A stretch of 6,747 bases of DNA, taken from an uncultured Bacteroidia bacterium. Lineage in GTDB: Bacteria > Bacteroidota > Bacteroidia > Bacteroidales > CAJPTX01. The notes beneath the pieces are model-generated. The model had not been told where the DNA came from and did no database searches. It saw nothing but the letters and a program-made list of their open reading frames with translations. The stretch is taken from contig CALHZE010000188.1 in NCBI GenBank assembly GCA_938040915.1, positions 1-6,747 of the forward strand, read 5' to 3'. Shown here in pieces: positions 1 to 6,681 of this stretch; the stretch's first letter is position 1; each line of letters opens with the position of its first letter. The translations under genes and the position numbers were made by a program.

Positions 1-21
1 AAAAATCATTCGGGTGAATAA
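1..21 (-). terminator. Weak candidate terminator after the small lipoprotein gene
   Basis: On the minus strand, positions 21-16 can pair with 11-6 (six pairs, one of them G-T) around a four-base loop, followed by five T residues at 5-1 that reach the window edge. It lies 19 nt past the stop codon of the lipocalin-like gene, a sensible place for transcription to end. The stem is short and AT-rich and the T-tract may be cut by the window border, so this is only a candidate. Confidence 0.28.
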
Positions 22-40
22 GGCGCAGCGATGCCGCGAG

Positions 41-433
41 TTACGACTGCGGCTCGAGGTGGAGCGTGCCCACATCGTTGCCGTCGACAAGCTGCCCAAA
101 ATCAAAGGCTTTACGCTCGGTCTTATACACCTCGTAACGGATATCGTCGAGGTAGAGCGTGCTCTCCTTCTCATCACGACTCCAACGGACTTCTTCGGTG
201 CGTCCGGTCGCTTTACGGGTAATGTGACACCGTCCGTTCTTTTGAAAATCATAGAGGTCTCCCACGGCACTGTGATCGGGCACATCCACCCCCGCGCGAC
301 TCACCGAAACGACACGCCAAGAGCGATAGATATCAAAGGTTTTATCGTCGTCTTTGTTACACGAGGGCAACAAGAGCGTGGAAAGAAGCAGAAGGGGCAA
401 TAACACCCCAAGGAATCTGGTTGGGAATCGCAT
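41..433 (-). CDS. Small lipocalin-like lipoprotein, probably surface exposed
   Basis: This 130-residue protein has a basic N-terminus, a leucine-rich hydrophobic segment (about residues 8-22) and a lipobox LLPSC with the lipidated cysteine at 25. The residues after it, N-K-D-D-D-K, resemble the K-(D/E)2 lipoprotein export signal known from Capnocytophaga and other Bacteroidota, suggesting display on the outer face of the outer membrane (inference). The mature part is about 105 residues. It begins with YRSWRVVSV, similar to the G-x-W opening strand of lipocalin-like Bacteroidota lipoproteins, and continues with alternating strand-like segments (YDFQKNGRCHI, EVRWSRDEKESTLYLDD, RYEVYKTE) as expected for a small beta-barrel. 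No ligand or enzymatic role can be read from the sequence. It starts 6 nt after the stop of the OmpA-domain gene, so its ribosome-binding region lies in that gene's end and the two are almost certainly co-transcribed. It could instead be an unrelated small lipoprotein; the lipoprotein call is much firmer than the lipocalin one. Confidence 0.72.
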   Translation of the reverse strand: MRFPTRFLGVLLPLLLLSTLLLPSCNKDDDKTFDIYRSWRVVSVSRAGVDVPDHSAVGDLYDFQKNGRCHITRKATGRTEEVRWSRDEKESTLYLDDIRYEVYKTERKAFDFGQLVDGNDVGTLHLEPQS

Positions 434-439
434 CGTGCT

Positions 440-1522
440 TTACTTTTTTACCCCGACGAGGTCGAGGAGGGTTTCTACTTGTGGGATTAAAATGACCTCC
501 GTGCGCCGATTCTTTTTGCGCGCCTCGGCGGTCTTTGCAGGGTCTAGGGGGATGTATTCGCCGCGACCCGAGGCGGTTACGCGAGTCGGCGCGACCTTCC
601 CCTGTTGGGTTAAGAGACGCACGATGGAGGTGGCGCGCATGACACTCAAATCCCAGTTATCTTTGATCTGTCCCGCGCCTTTCATCGGTACGTCGTCAGT
701 GTGTCCCTCGACCTCAACGTGAATGTCGGGGTTGGCTGCCAAGACCTTGGCGAGCTCGAGGATCGCCTCGCGTCCCTTGGCGTCGACCTCATAACTTCCT
801 TGCTTAAAGAGCAGTTGCTCCTCAAGTGAGACATAGACACGCCCCCCTTTTTGGTAGACACTCAGCCCCTTGCCTTCGAAGCCAAACATCGCACCCGCCA
901 CGCGTTGGCGCAAGGCCTCGGAGACCGAATCGCGCTGCGCAATGGCGTGTTGTAAGGCGGCGATATCGGCGTTCTTCTTCTCTATGTTTTGCGCGAGCTC
1001 GTCGAGTGAAAGGCGGAGCGAATCGAGAGCTCGGCGGTCTTGTTCCTGTCGCCGTGCCTCGCGTTCTTGGTCTTGTCGGCGCTGGTAGAGTTGTCGCTCG
1101 AGTTCCTTAAGGGCGTCTTCGCGTTCCTGCAATTGAGACTGGTTTTTCTGGATCTCGGCAAGGAGTCGTCCGGTCTCTTTTTGATTGCCTGCTAGGAGGT
1201 TTTTGTGTAGATTCTCAAGGTCGTTGTAATCATTGCGCAGGCGGGTGTGCGACTCTTGGAGATAACGGCGGTCGGCCTCGACGCTATCGATCCCCCGTAG
1301 GAGGGCATTGTTTCGTGCCACGAGGGCGGCGTTAACGGCTCGCTGTTCCTTGAGGGAGGCGTTCAGAGTATCGTTGGTATGCTCGAGGGTAGCCGCGAGG
1401 TCTTTGAGCCCTGCATACTTTTGGTCGAGTTCCTTAAACTCGCGGGCAGGGACACAGCTCTGCAAGGAAATAAAAAAGGGCAACCCCATGAAAAGTAGGA
1501 TTGCCCACGACGTTGACTTCAT
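440..1522 (-). CDS. OmpA-family peptidoglycan-binding lipoprotein with coiled coil
   Basis: This 360-residue protein probably tethers the outer membrane to peptidoglycan. Residues 1-22 form a lipoprotein signal peptide ending in the lipobox SLQSC (Cys23). Residues about 28-205 are a long, Gln/Glu/Arg/Leu-rich helical stretch with strong coiled-coil character, probably a rigid spacer across the periplasm. Residues about 225-350 are an OmpA/MotB C-terminal domain: LLFKQGSYEVDAKG, VEGHTDDVP (271-279), LSVMRA (292-297) and the RKKNRRTEV motif (335-343). Asp276 and Arg296 correspond to the pair that binds the diaminopimelate of peptidoglycan in OmpA homologues. There is no acidic export motif after Cys23, so I expect the protein to face the periplasm. 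There is no N-terminal beta-barrel, unlike classical OmpA. The start is the first ATG, directly before a good signal peptide; a strong Shine-Dalgarno sequence is absent, as is common in Bacteroidota. It lies 35 nt after tRNA-Pro and 6 nt before the small lipoprotein gene. Confidence 0.93.
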   Translation of the reverse strand: MKSTSWAILLFMGLPFFISLQSCVPAREFKELDQKYAGLKDLAATLEHTNDTLNASLKEQRAVNAALVARNNALLRGIDSVEADRRYLQESHTRLRNDYNDLENLHKNLLAGNQKETGRLLAEIQKNQSQLQEREDALKELERQLYQRRQDQEREARRQEQDRRALDSLRLSLDELAQNIEKKNADIAALQHAIAQRDSVSEALRQRVAGAMFGFEGKGLSVYQKGGRVYVSLEEQLLFKQGSYEVDAKGREAILELAKVLAANPDIHVEVEGHTDDVPMKGAGQIKDNWDLSVMRATSIVRLLTQQGKVAPTRVTASGRGEYIPLDPAKTAEARKKNRRTEVILIPQVETLLDLVGVKK

Positions 1523-1557
1523 ACTGACGTTAGGTAAGAAGTTGTTATCTCAAAGTG

Positions 1558-1632
1558 TCGGGGTAGCAGGATTCGAACCTGCGACCCTCTGCTCCCAAAG
1601 CAGATACGCTAACCGGACTGCGCTATACCCCG
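1558..1632 (-). tRNA. tRNA-Pro (anticodon TGG)
   Basis: A complete 75-nt cloverleaf reads on the minus strand. The acceptor stem is CGGGGTA (1632-1626) with TACCCCG (1565-1559) and discriminator A at 1558. The anticodon arm is TCTGC-TTTGGGA-GCAGA, giving TGG for proline, and the T arm is GCAGG-TTCGAAT-CCTGC. The variable loop is short (class I). The next bases are CAC, so CCA is not encoded and must be added by the nucleotidyltransferase. It lies 5-8 nt downstream of tRNA-Ser and is almost certainly processed from the same precursor. Confidence 0.97.
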
Positions 1633-1637
1633 AACGG

Positions 1638-1729
<92 letters not shown>

Positions 1730-1788
1730 TCACTGAAAAGAAGGAGCGTCCTACGCACCTCCCCCTCCGTCGTCCCTTTACGACGACG

Positions 1789-1820
1789 CAAAGGTAGAAA
1801 GTTTTCGCACAATAACAAAA
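1789..1820 (-). promoter_or_regulatory. Bacteroidota-type promoter for the tRNA-Ser/tRNA-Pro unit
   Basis: On the minus strand TACCTTTG (1796-1789) is a perfect match to the Bacteroidota -7 consensus TAnnTTTG. TTTTG at 1820-1816 matches the -33 element, with a 19-bp spacer. Transcription should start near 1782, giving a leader of about 50 nt before tRNA-Ser. The start-site region also contains a 6-bp inverted repeat (1768-1773 with 1780-1785), whose relevance is unknown. This is the best promoter in the window and may also drive the two lipoprotein genes downstream. Confidence 0.85.
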
Positions 1821-1870
1821 CATGTTCTACACGAGTTGCAGGCGAGGGGCGACGGGTAGGCGACGAGCGC

Positions 1871-1905
1871 GCAAACAAAAAACGGACGCATCGCGTTGCG
1901 TCCGT
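1871..1905 (-). terminator. Rho-independent terminator of the rluB-gpmI-DUF3109 unit
   Basis: A perfect 9-bp GC-rich stem (ACGGACGCA at 1882-1890 with TGCGTCCGT at 1897-1905) encloses a 6-nt loop. On the minus strand it is followed at once by a T-rich tract (TTTTTTGTTTGC at 1882-1871; the first T is also the last stem base). It lies 90 nt beyond the DUF3109 stop codon and 51 nt before the tRNA promoter, so it separates the two transcription units. There is no T-tract on the other side, so it acts on the minus strand only. Confidence 0.87.
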
Positions 1906-1995
1906 ACTCATTCGAAGGTTTGGAAAATTAGAAAGACGCCGCCCCCGTGCGACGCGAGTTGCGATATAATCATGCTTATCAATAATGGCATCGTC

Positions 1996-2592
1996 CTATT
2001 CGTGACTATCTTGCGACGCTAGCCACGAATAGAACGCAGCGCCAAAAGCGCGGATGAGCGGCGCACGCAAGAACTCATAGACATGTATCCCCTCGCGTGC
2101 CCCTCGCACACGCGCCGCATCACAGATAGACCACTCCTCATAGAGCAAGACCGTAAATACCCCCGAACGACGCAGACGGATCGGGTAAAGCGCACACGAC
2201 AAAGGCTTCGGTGGTTGCGCCATCGAGGGTGGGAACTCCCCTGCCCGCTCTGCCCGTTCGATGGCACACAGACAACACCCCTTTTCGACAAAAGAATAGG
2301 CACACGCCCCCGATATGGGGTGACAAGGCGTCACCCATCCGCCCGCCTCCTCCCGTTCGCCCACACCCTTTTCGTCTAAAAGAGCAAGGTGTGCTGAGGA
2401 CAAGTAAGGGCGTAAATAAGGGAGGGCGTCTAACAACCCTCCCATTTCTTCGGTAGTCAACGGCGCACCCGCGTCGCCCGCCTCGCAACACACCCCATGA
2501 CAAGCGGTAAGGTCACAGGCGAAATAGTCTGTGAGGATGCGCCGATCGACGATCTTATCCCCCCACTGCAGGAGTGAACAACATTTACTCAT
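1996..2592 (-). CDS. DUF3109 family cysteine-rich protein (putative metal-cluster protein)
   Basis: The 198-residue protein is cytosolic, with no signal peptide or membrane segment. The GDKIVDRRILTDYFACDLTACHGVCCEAGDAGAPL region (11-45) is the family signature. It is followed by VTPC (Cys90), GACAYSFVEKGCCLCAIERAERAG (96-118) and the conserved PLSCALYPIRL (130-140), with a late WSIC (Cys157). The spaced cysteines resemble YkgJ-type CxxxxCxxxCC proteins that may bind zinc or an iron-sulfur cluster; the biochemical role is unknown. The start ATG overlaps the last 8 nt of gpmI (ATGAGTAA), so translation is probably coupled to gpmI. About seven residues (MSKCCSL) precede the point where relatives usually begin, and no better start codon is visible there. 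The family call is secure; the function is not. Confidence 0.9.
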   Translation of the reverse strand: MSKCCSLLQWGDKIVDRRILTDYFACDLTACHGVCCEAGDAGAPLTTEEMGGLLDALPYLRPYLSSAHLALLDEKGVGEREEAGGWVTPCHPISGACAYSFVEKGCCLCAIERAERAGEFPPSMAQPPKPLSCALYPIRLRRSGVFTVLLYEEWSICDAARVRGAREGIHVYEFLRAPLIRAFGAAFYSWLASQDSHE

Positions 2593-4114
2593 GACAGAGG
2601 GGCATCCCCGTCATCTCGGCGGGTTGGGCAATCCCCATCATCTTGAGGAGGGTGGGAGCGACATCCGCCAAACGCCCACTTTCCACCCGCTTAAACCGGT
2701 CGCTCACCACAATGATCGGCACGGGGTTGAGGGAATGTGCCGTGTTGGGCGTGCCATCGGCGTTAATGGCGTGATCGGCATTACCGTGATCGGCAATAAT
2801 CACCAGCTCATAGCCTCGCTCGCGGAGGTGCTCCACGATAAGCCCCGCACAGGCATCGACCGTGCGCACCGCTTCTTGAATCGCGGGGTAGACCCCCGTG
2901 TGCCCCACCATGTCGCCATTGGCAAAGTTGAGACAGACGAAGTCGGGCGCTTGGGTATCGACGTCAGAGAGGAGCTTGTCGGTCACCTCGAGGGCACTCA
3001 TGCGCGGCTGCAGATCATACGTCGCGACCTTGGGCGAGGGGACAAGGATACGGTGTTCGCCCTCAAAGAGTTCTTCACGCCCGCCAGAGAAGAAGAAGGT
3101 TACGTGGGCATATTTTTCGGTCTCGGCAATGCGGAGCTGTGTCGCCCCCGCCTTGGCGACGACCTCGCCCATGGTGTTGTGAAGGTTCTCCTTGTCGTAA
3201 GCTACCTCAACCCCTCGGAAGGTTTCGTCATAACGCGTCATGGTGGCGTAATGGAGAGGGAGGGTCTTCATCCCCACCTCGGGCATATCTTTTTGAGTCA
3301 GCACGGTAGTGAGCTCGCGTAACCGGTCGGTGCGGTAATTAAAGCAGAAGACGACGTCGCCGGGGCAGATCATAGCAATAGGCTTCCCCGTCGCGTCAAC
3401 GCGCACGATGGGTTTGATAAATTCGTCAGTCACCCCCGCCTCGTATGAGGCGCGCACGCCGGCAAGGATGTCTTGTGTGGGCGCGCCATTTCCTGCCGTA
3501 AGGAGGTCATAAGCCTCGCGGATGCGCTCCCAACGTTTGTCGCGATCCATGGCATAATAGCGCCCGATGACTGAGGCGATTTGCGTGTGTTGCCCCGCAA
3601 TATGGTCTTGGAGCTGCTGGAGGAAGCCCAAACCGCTCCTAGGGTCGGTGTCGCGCCCATCAGTAAAGGCGTGGATATAGACCCGCTCGAGCCCCTTGGC
3701 AGCAGCCATGTCAGCGAGTTTGTAAAGGTGCTTATCGAGCGAATGGACGCCCCCGTCAGAGACGAGCCCAAGGAAGTGAAGGGCGCGCCCCTCGCGTTGG
3801 GCATAGTCCATGAGTTCGTTGAGCACGGGGTTCTTCTCTATAGCACCCGAGGCGATCTCTCGGTTAATGCGCAGCAAGTCTTGATAGACCACGCGCCCCG
3901 CACCGATGTTGAGATGCCCGACCTCAGAGTTACCCATTTGCCCGTCGGGAAGCCCGACATCCTCGCCGCAAGTGCGCAGTTGCGCAAAAGGGAAACGCGC
4001 GCGCAGCGCATCAAGCTGTGGCGTGAAGGTCGAGGCGATCGCATCGGCATGCGACCCATCGCCATTGCCCCAGCCATCGAGGATCATTAACATAACCTTC
4101 TGAAGAGCAGACAT
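2585..4114 (-). CDS. gpmI: 2,3-bisphosphoglycerate-independent phosphoglycerate mutase
   Basis: This cytosolic enzyme interconverts 3-phosphoglycerate and 2-phosphoglycerate in glycolysis and gluconeogenesis through a phosphoserine intermediate and two Mn ions, without 2,3-BPG. The 509-residue length is normal for the family. It belongs to the alkaline phosphatase superfamily, with a transferase insertion between about residues 80 and 310. Visible active-site features are ILDGWG (Asp13), GNSEVGH with the nucleophile Ser63, SDGGVHS (His124), TDGRD (151-155), NYRTDR (259-264), KYAHVTFFFSGG (334-345), GDMVGHTG (Asp401, His405), ADHGNA (Asp442, His443) and TAHSLNPVP (His460). These fit the two metal sites of the Geobacillus enzyme, so the protein should be active. 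It starts 37 nt after the DUF4293 gene and overlaps the DUF3109 gene by 8 nt. The upstream region is AT-rich without a Shine-Dalgarno sequence. Confidence 0.98.
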   Translation of the reverse strand: MSALQKVMLMILDGWGNGDGSHADAIASTFTPQLDALRARFPFAQLRTCGEDVGLPDGQMGNSEVGHLNIGAGRVVYQDLLRINREIASGAIEKNPVLNELMDYAQREGRALHFLGLVSDGGVHSLDKHLYKLADMAAAKGLERVYIHAFTDGRDTDPRSGLGFLQQLQDHIAGQHTQIASVIGRYYAMDRDKRWERIREAYDLLTAGNGAPTQDILAGVRASYEAGVTDEFIKPIVRVDATGKPIAMICPGDVVFCFNYRTDRLRELTTVLTQKDMPEVGMKTLPLHYATMTRYDETFRGVEVAYDKENLHNTMGEVVAKAGATQLRIAETEKYAHVTFFFSGGREELFEGEHRILVPSPKVATYDLQPRMSALEVTDKLLSDVDTQAPDFVCLNFANGDMVGHTGVYPAIQEAVRTVDACAGLIVEHLRERGYELVIIADHGNADHAINADGTPNTAHSLNPVPIIVVSDRFKRVESGRLADVAPTLLKMMGIAQPAEMTGMPLCHE

Positions 4115-4151
4115 AGCAAAATAGCATTTAAGTGGTTGAGAACGACTGTGT

Positions 4152-4613
4152 TTAGAGGCGCGAAAGACTCCGCAACAGGGCGATGTCTTTCTTAACGCCC
4201 AAGAAGCCTAAAACGGTAAGAATGGCGGCTATCAACGGCAATAGGTAGACAACCGACAGAGAAGCCAACCCCTCGACCTGACCTGCCACCGCATGGTAGT
4301 AGAAATAGGCGAGCCCAAGCAGCCCAAAGTCGAGCACGATGGCCGTGCCACTCAGGCGCAGCTGGAGCGCCCGCCGCTTAAAGCAGAAGATGGTCACCAC
4401 GGGCAACAGCACGGCTAAAATAGCCGCCACGTGGAGCGGCCAAAACGCGATCGCAAACTCGTAACTCCCCGCTGGGTCTACGGTCACCCCGTTCCACACC
4501 GAGAGGTTGAGCGACGCGTCGGCGGTCTTGATATAAGCGAAGCTCGCAAAATAGAAAACGGCAAGAAGCACCGTCGCTAGAAACCAATAGAGAGATTGTA
4601 CACGCTGAATCAT
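4152..4613 (-). CDS. DUF4293 family four-helix membrane protein
   Basis: I chose the ATG at 4613, giving 153 residues and the start MIQRVQSLYW, the typical opening of DUF4293 proteins. An in-frame GTG at 4637 would add eight residues with no family match. Four hydrophobic segments are visible, at about 8-28, 57-78, 86-107 and 120-140, with a polar loop between the first two (29-56) and basic residues KRR at 79-81 after the second helix. The C-terminal KKDIALLRSLSRL is also characteristic. DUF4293 is a Bacteroidota family without a known function; an inner-membrane location is inferred from the helices. It sits 51 nt after rluB and 37 nt before gpmI on the same strand, so co-transcription is likely. 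The context does not reveal a shared pathway. Confidence 0.86.
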   Translation of the reverse strand: MIQRVQSLYWFLATVLLAVFYFASFAYIKTADASLNLSVWNGVTVDPAGSYEFAIAFWPLHVAAILAVLLPVVTIFCFKRRALQLRLSGTAIVLDFGLLGLAYFYYHAVAGQVEGLASLSVVYLLPLIAAILTVLGFLGVKKDIALLRSLSRL

Positions 4614-4664
4614 GGCTATCTGACAAGTTAGTACCACAAAACGTAGGCACGCGCGCTGGGCGGC

Positions 4665-6413
4665 TTACTTGTAACTATCGTTTTTGAGCATCCGCACCTC
4701 CTCGGGGGTAAGGTAGCGCCATGTCCCGCGCGGGAGGTTACGCTTGGTGAGCCCCGCATAGAGCACACGATCGAGGCGCTCGACTCGGAAACCAAGGGAG
4801 TCAAACATACGCCGCACAACGCGGTTCTGCCCCGTATGAATGGTCACCCCCACAGTCGACGAATCGTTAGGACGGACGTAGGCAATCTGAGCCGTTTCGC
4901 CGTCGTCCAAGGTCACCCCCTGGAGGAGCTGCTCCATATCGTGGGCAGTGACCTTGCGATCGAGGGTCACCTCATACGTCTTTTGCTTGGCATAACTGGG
5001 GTGCGTGAGCCGGTCGGTGAGTTCGCCGTCATTGGTTAGGAGGAGTAACCCTGTGGTATTGCGATCGAGACGCCCGACGGGGTAGATGCGTTCGGCACAG
5101 GCGTCCTTGACAAGATCGAGGACGGTGTGCTCGGCATGGGGGTCTTCGATGGTGCAGATATAGTCCTTGGGTTTATTGAGGAGGATATAGACTTTCTGCT
5201 CAAGGGTTAGGGTTTCGCCGTTGCGGGTCACCACGTCTTGGTTGGGGATAATCTTTTCGCCAAGGGTGGTGCACGTCGTGCCGTTGATTGCGATCTCGCC
5301 ACTGGTAATCATCTCGTCGGCGTCGCGTCGGCTACATGCACCACAGTGAGCGATGTAGCGGTTGAGTCGCATGGGTTGCGAGAGATCGATAAGGGGGTGC
5401 TCACGCTGCTCGGTTTGAGCGCGATCCTCACGCCGGATGGGCGATTTGAGCGACGAGCGATCCTCACGCCGGACGGGCGGTTTAAGCGACGAGCGATCCT
5501 CACGCCGGACATTACGACGATCACGGTCTTCGCTCCGGTCACCCCTTCGGTTATTGCGTGACGACTCTTCGCCGAGAAATTGATTTAATCCCTCAAAGTA
5601 ACTCTTCTGTTCTTTTTCGTCGCGCCGTCTCTGTTTTGCTGCAAAGGGCGAGCGGTCATCACGACGGTCATTGCGCCGGTCGTCGCGACGCGGTTTGCGG
5701 TTGTCGAAGCGCTCCTCACGGTTCTCGCGGCGGTCATTGCGACGTGGCTTGCGATCATCAAAGCGCACTTCACGATCCTCACGCCAGTCATTGCGACGGT
5801 CGTCACGCCGCGGCTTGCGGTTGTCAAAACGCTCTTCACGATCCTCACGACGGTCATTGCGACGGTCGTCACGACGCGGCTTGCGGTCATCAAAGCGCTC
5901 TTCACGTTCCTCGCGCCAGTCATTGCGACGGTCGTCACGACGCGGCTTGCGGTCATCAAAACGCTCTTCACGTTTCTCGCGACGGTCGTCACGCCGCGGC
6001 TTGCGGTCGTCAAAGCGCTCTTCACGGTTCTCACGACGGTCGTCACGACGCGAGCTGTGGTCGTCAAAGCGCTCCTCACGCGAGAAACGGTTATCGTTCG
6101 TTGCCTCGGTCTCGCCAGCCGGAGGCTCGGGCAGTAGGGCGTCTTGGGTGTTTTGGGCGTCTTTGTGGGAGAAGTTGCGGGCTGTCCGAGGACGATAACG
6201 CCCTTCCTGTGACGACGCACCCTGGCGCGGACGTTCGCTACGGCGTTCGTTGCCAAGGCGTTGTTCCAACGACTCCTCGGCTTGCGCACGGTCACTATTT
6301 TGAGAAAAGCCTTTGCGGTGGGTACGCGGGCGGTAAGGGGTGTGAGCGGTAGCTGGGGCACGCCGAGCATCGTCGCGACGGTCGGAGCGCGATCTTGTTT
6401 TATAGTCTTGCAT
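4665..6413 (-). CDS. rluB: RsuA/RluB-family rRNA pseudouridine synthase with repeat-rich N-terminal extension
   Basis: The enzyme should isomerise a uridine in ribosomal RNA to pseudouridine. The 582-residue chain has three parts. Residues 1-346 are a low-complexity, probably disordered Arg/Asp/Glu extension; residues about 347-395 are an S4 RNA-binding domain (MRLNRYIAHCGACSRRDADEMI...GEIAINGTT); residues about 407-545 are the catalytic core. YILLNKPKDYICT (409-421) and PVGRLDRNTTGLLLLTNDGEL (445-465) are hallmark motifs, with catalytic Asp450, followed by KTYEV (478-482) and GQNRVVRRMF (528-537). The core alone, about 236 residues, equals a normal RsuA/RluB protein, so the extension more than doubles it. 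Charged N-terminal extensions occur in other Bacteroidota homologues (recalled, not checked). The ATG at 6413 is preceded by AGAGGA 10 nt upstream and by a -7 promoter element. RluB is the likeliest member, but RluE/RluF-type or RsuA-like specificity cannot be excluded. It is first in the probable operon with the DUF4293, gpmI and DUF3109 genes. Confidence 0.92.
   Translation of the reverse strand: MQDYKTRSRSDRRDDARRAPATAHTPYRPRTHRKGFSQNSDRAQAEESLEQRLGNERRSERPRQGASSQEGRYRPRTARNFSHKDAQNTQDALLPEPPAGETEATNDNRFSREERFDDHSSRRDDRRENREERFDDRKPRRDDRREKREERFDDRKPRRDDRRNDWREEREERFDDRKPRRDDRRNDRREDREERFDNRKPRRDDRRNDWREDREVRFDDRKPRRNDRRENREERFDNRKPRRDDRRNDRRDDRSPFAAKQRRRDEKEQKSYFEGLNQFLGEESSRNNRRGDRSEDRDRRNVRREDRSSLKPPVRREDRSSLKSPIRREDRAQTEQREHPLIDLSQPMRLNRYIAHCGACSRRDADEMITSGEIAINGTTCTTLGEKIIPNQDVVTRNGETLTLEQKVYILLNKPKDYICTIEDPHAEHTVLDLVKDACAERIYPVGRLDRNTTGLLLLTNDGELTDRLTHPSYAKQKTYEVTLDRKVTAHDMEQLLQGVTLDDGETAQIAYVRPNDSSTVGVTIHTGQNRVVRRMFDSLGFRVERLDRVLYAGLTKRNLPRGTWRYLTPEEVRMLKNDSYK
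5421..5507 (-). repeat. Short 12-residue coding repeat in rluB
   Basis: Residues 303-331 of the pseudouridine synthase contain RREDRSSLKPPV, then RREDRSSLKSPI, then a partial RREDR. This is a 36-bp unit present about two and a half times, distinct from the larger repeat upstream. It directly precedes the S4 domain and looks like a flexible linker. The copies differ by only two residues, which points to fairly recent duplication. Confidence 0.85.
5652..6077 (-). repeat. Seven-copy coding tandem repeat in rluB
   Basis: Residues 113-254 consist of seven head-to-tail units starting at residues 113, 131, 149, 171, 193, 215 and 233. They come in two lengths, 18 residues (54 bp) and 22 residues (66 bp). 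The consensus is EERFDDRKPRRDDRR followed by a variable tail such as ENR or NDRREDR. Each unit keeps one phenylalanine (116, 134, 152, 174, 196, 218, 236); two carry an extra tryptophan (166, 210). The DNA copies differ at synonymous sites (TTC/TTT, GAG/GAA), so protein sequence appears conserved more than DNA. All unit sizes are multiples of three, so gain or loss keeps the frame. Confidence 0.93.
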
Positions 6414-6441
6414 CTTCGAATATTCCTCTTATTAGGAACGG

Positions 6442-6474
6442 CAAAGGTACAACAATATATTGAGGCGTTCGGAA
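6442..6474 (-). promoter_or_regulatory. Probable promoter of the rluB operon
   Basis: TACCTTTG on the minus strand (6449-6442) is a perfect TAnnTTTG -7 element, identical to that of the tRNA promoter. At the right distance (20-bp spacer) the -33 position holds only TTCCG (6474-6470), a weak match to TTTTG. Transcription would begin near 6435, leaving a leader of about 22 nt before the ATG, with AGAGGA at 6429-6424 as a possible ribosome-binding site. Confidence 0.65.
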
Positions 6475-6660
6475 CGCGTACGAAAATTCCATTCCCGTTT
6501 TCTCTCTTAGAGTCCCTCCCAGACATTCCATCCGCGCTCACCGAAAAACCGCCCATCGCGTGTGACGGAGCTTTAGGAATTCCAAACGTCCGATTAAGGC
6601 GAAAATCAAAAGAACAAATAGAGGAAATAGAAGAAATCATATTAAATAGAGCTTTGGAGG

Positions 6661-6678
6661 GTAGGTAAAATGACCTAC
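6661..6678. repeat. Inverted repeat GTAGGT-N6-ACCTAC
   Basis: GTAGGT (6661-6666) and ACCTAC (6673-6678) are perfect reverse complements separated by AAAATG. The size and symmetry suit a dimeric regulator's operator or a small hairpin. It ends four bases before the 11-bp tandem repeat. A six-base arm can arise by chance, so function is unproven. Confidence 0.5.
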
Positions 6679-6681
6679 ATT

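Noticed and set aside
1740..1765. Hairpin-like sequence followed by TTCTTTT in the tRNA leader (minus strand), possibly an attenuator
   Set aside because: Only about four continuous base pairs (GCGT/ACGC) form, with a bulged outer stem, and a terminator just before tRNA-Ser would make little sense.
2531..3322. 263-codon plus-strand open frame antisense to gpmI
   Set aside because: The opposite strand carries every catalytic motif of gpmI; the antisense product has no recognisable domain and fits a high-GC shadow frame.
4614..4637. GTG start for the DUF4293 protein at 4637
   Set aside because: It adds eight residues not typical of the family; the ATG at 4613 gives the expected MIQRVQS opening.
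4637..4645. TACGTTTT on the minus strand between rluB and the DUF4293 gene as an internal promoter
   Set aside because: The final G of the TAnnTTTG consensus is missing in register and no -33 TTTG-like element lies at the right distance.
5421..6077. CRISPR array, suggested by the regularly repeated DNA
   Set aside because: The repeats are contiguous without unique spacers and translate in one frame as part of the pseudouridine synthase.
5558..6352. Long plus-strand open frames (up to 264 codons) opposite the rluB repeats, and a 351-codon minus-strand alternative frame at 5585-6640
   Set aside because: They are by-products of a GC-rich tandem repeat lacking stops in several frames. Their His/Cys/Ser/Arg-rich products match no family, whereas the rluB frame leads directly into a conserved enzyme.
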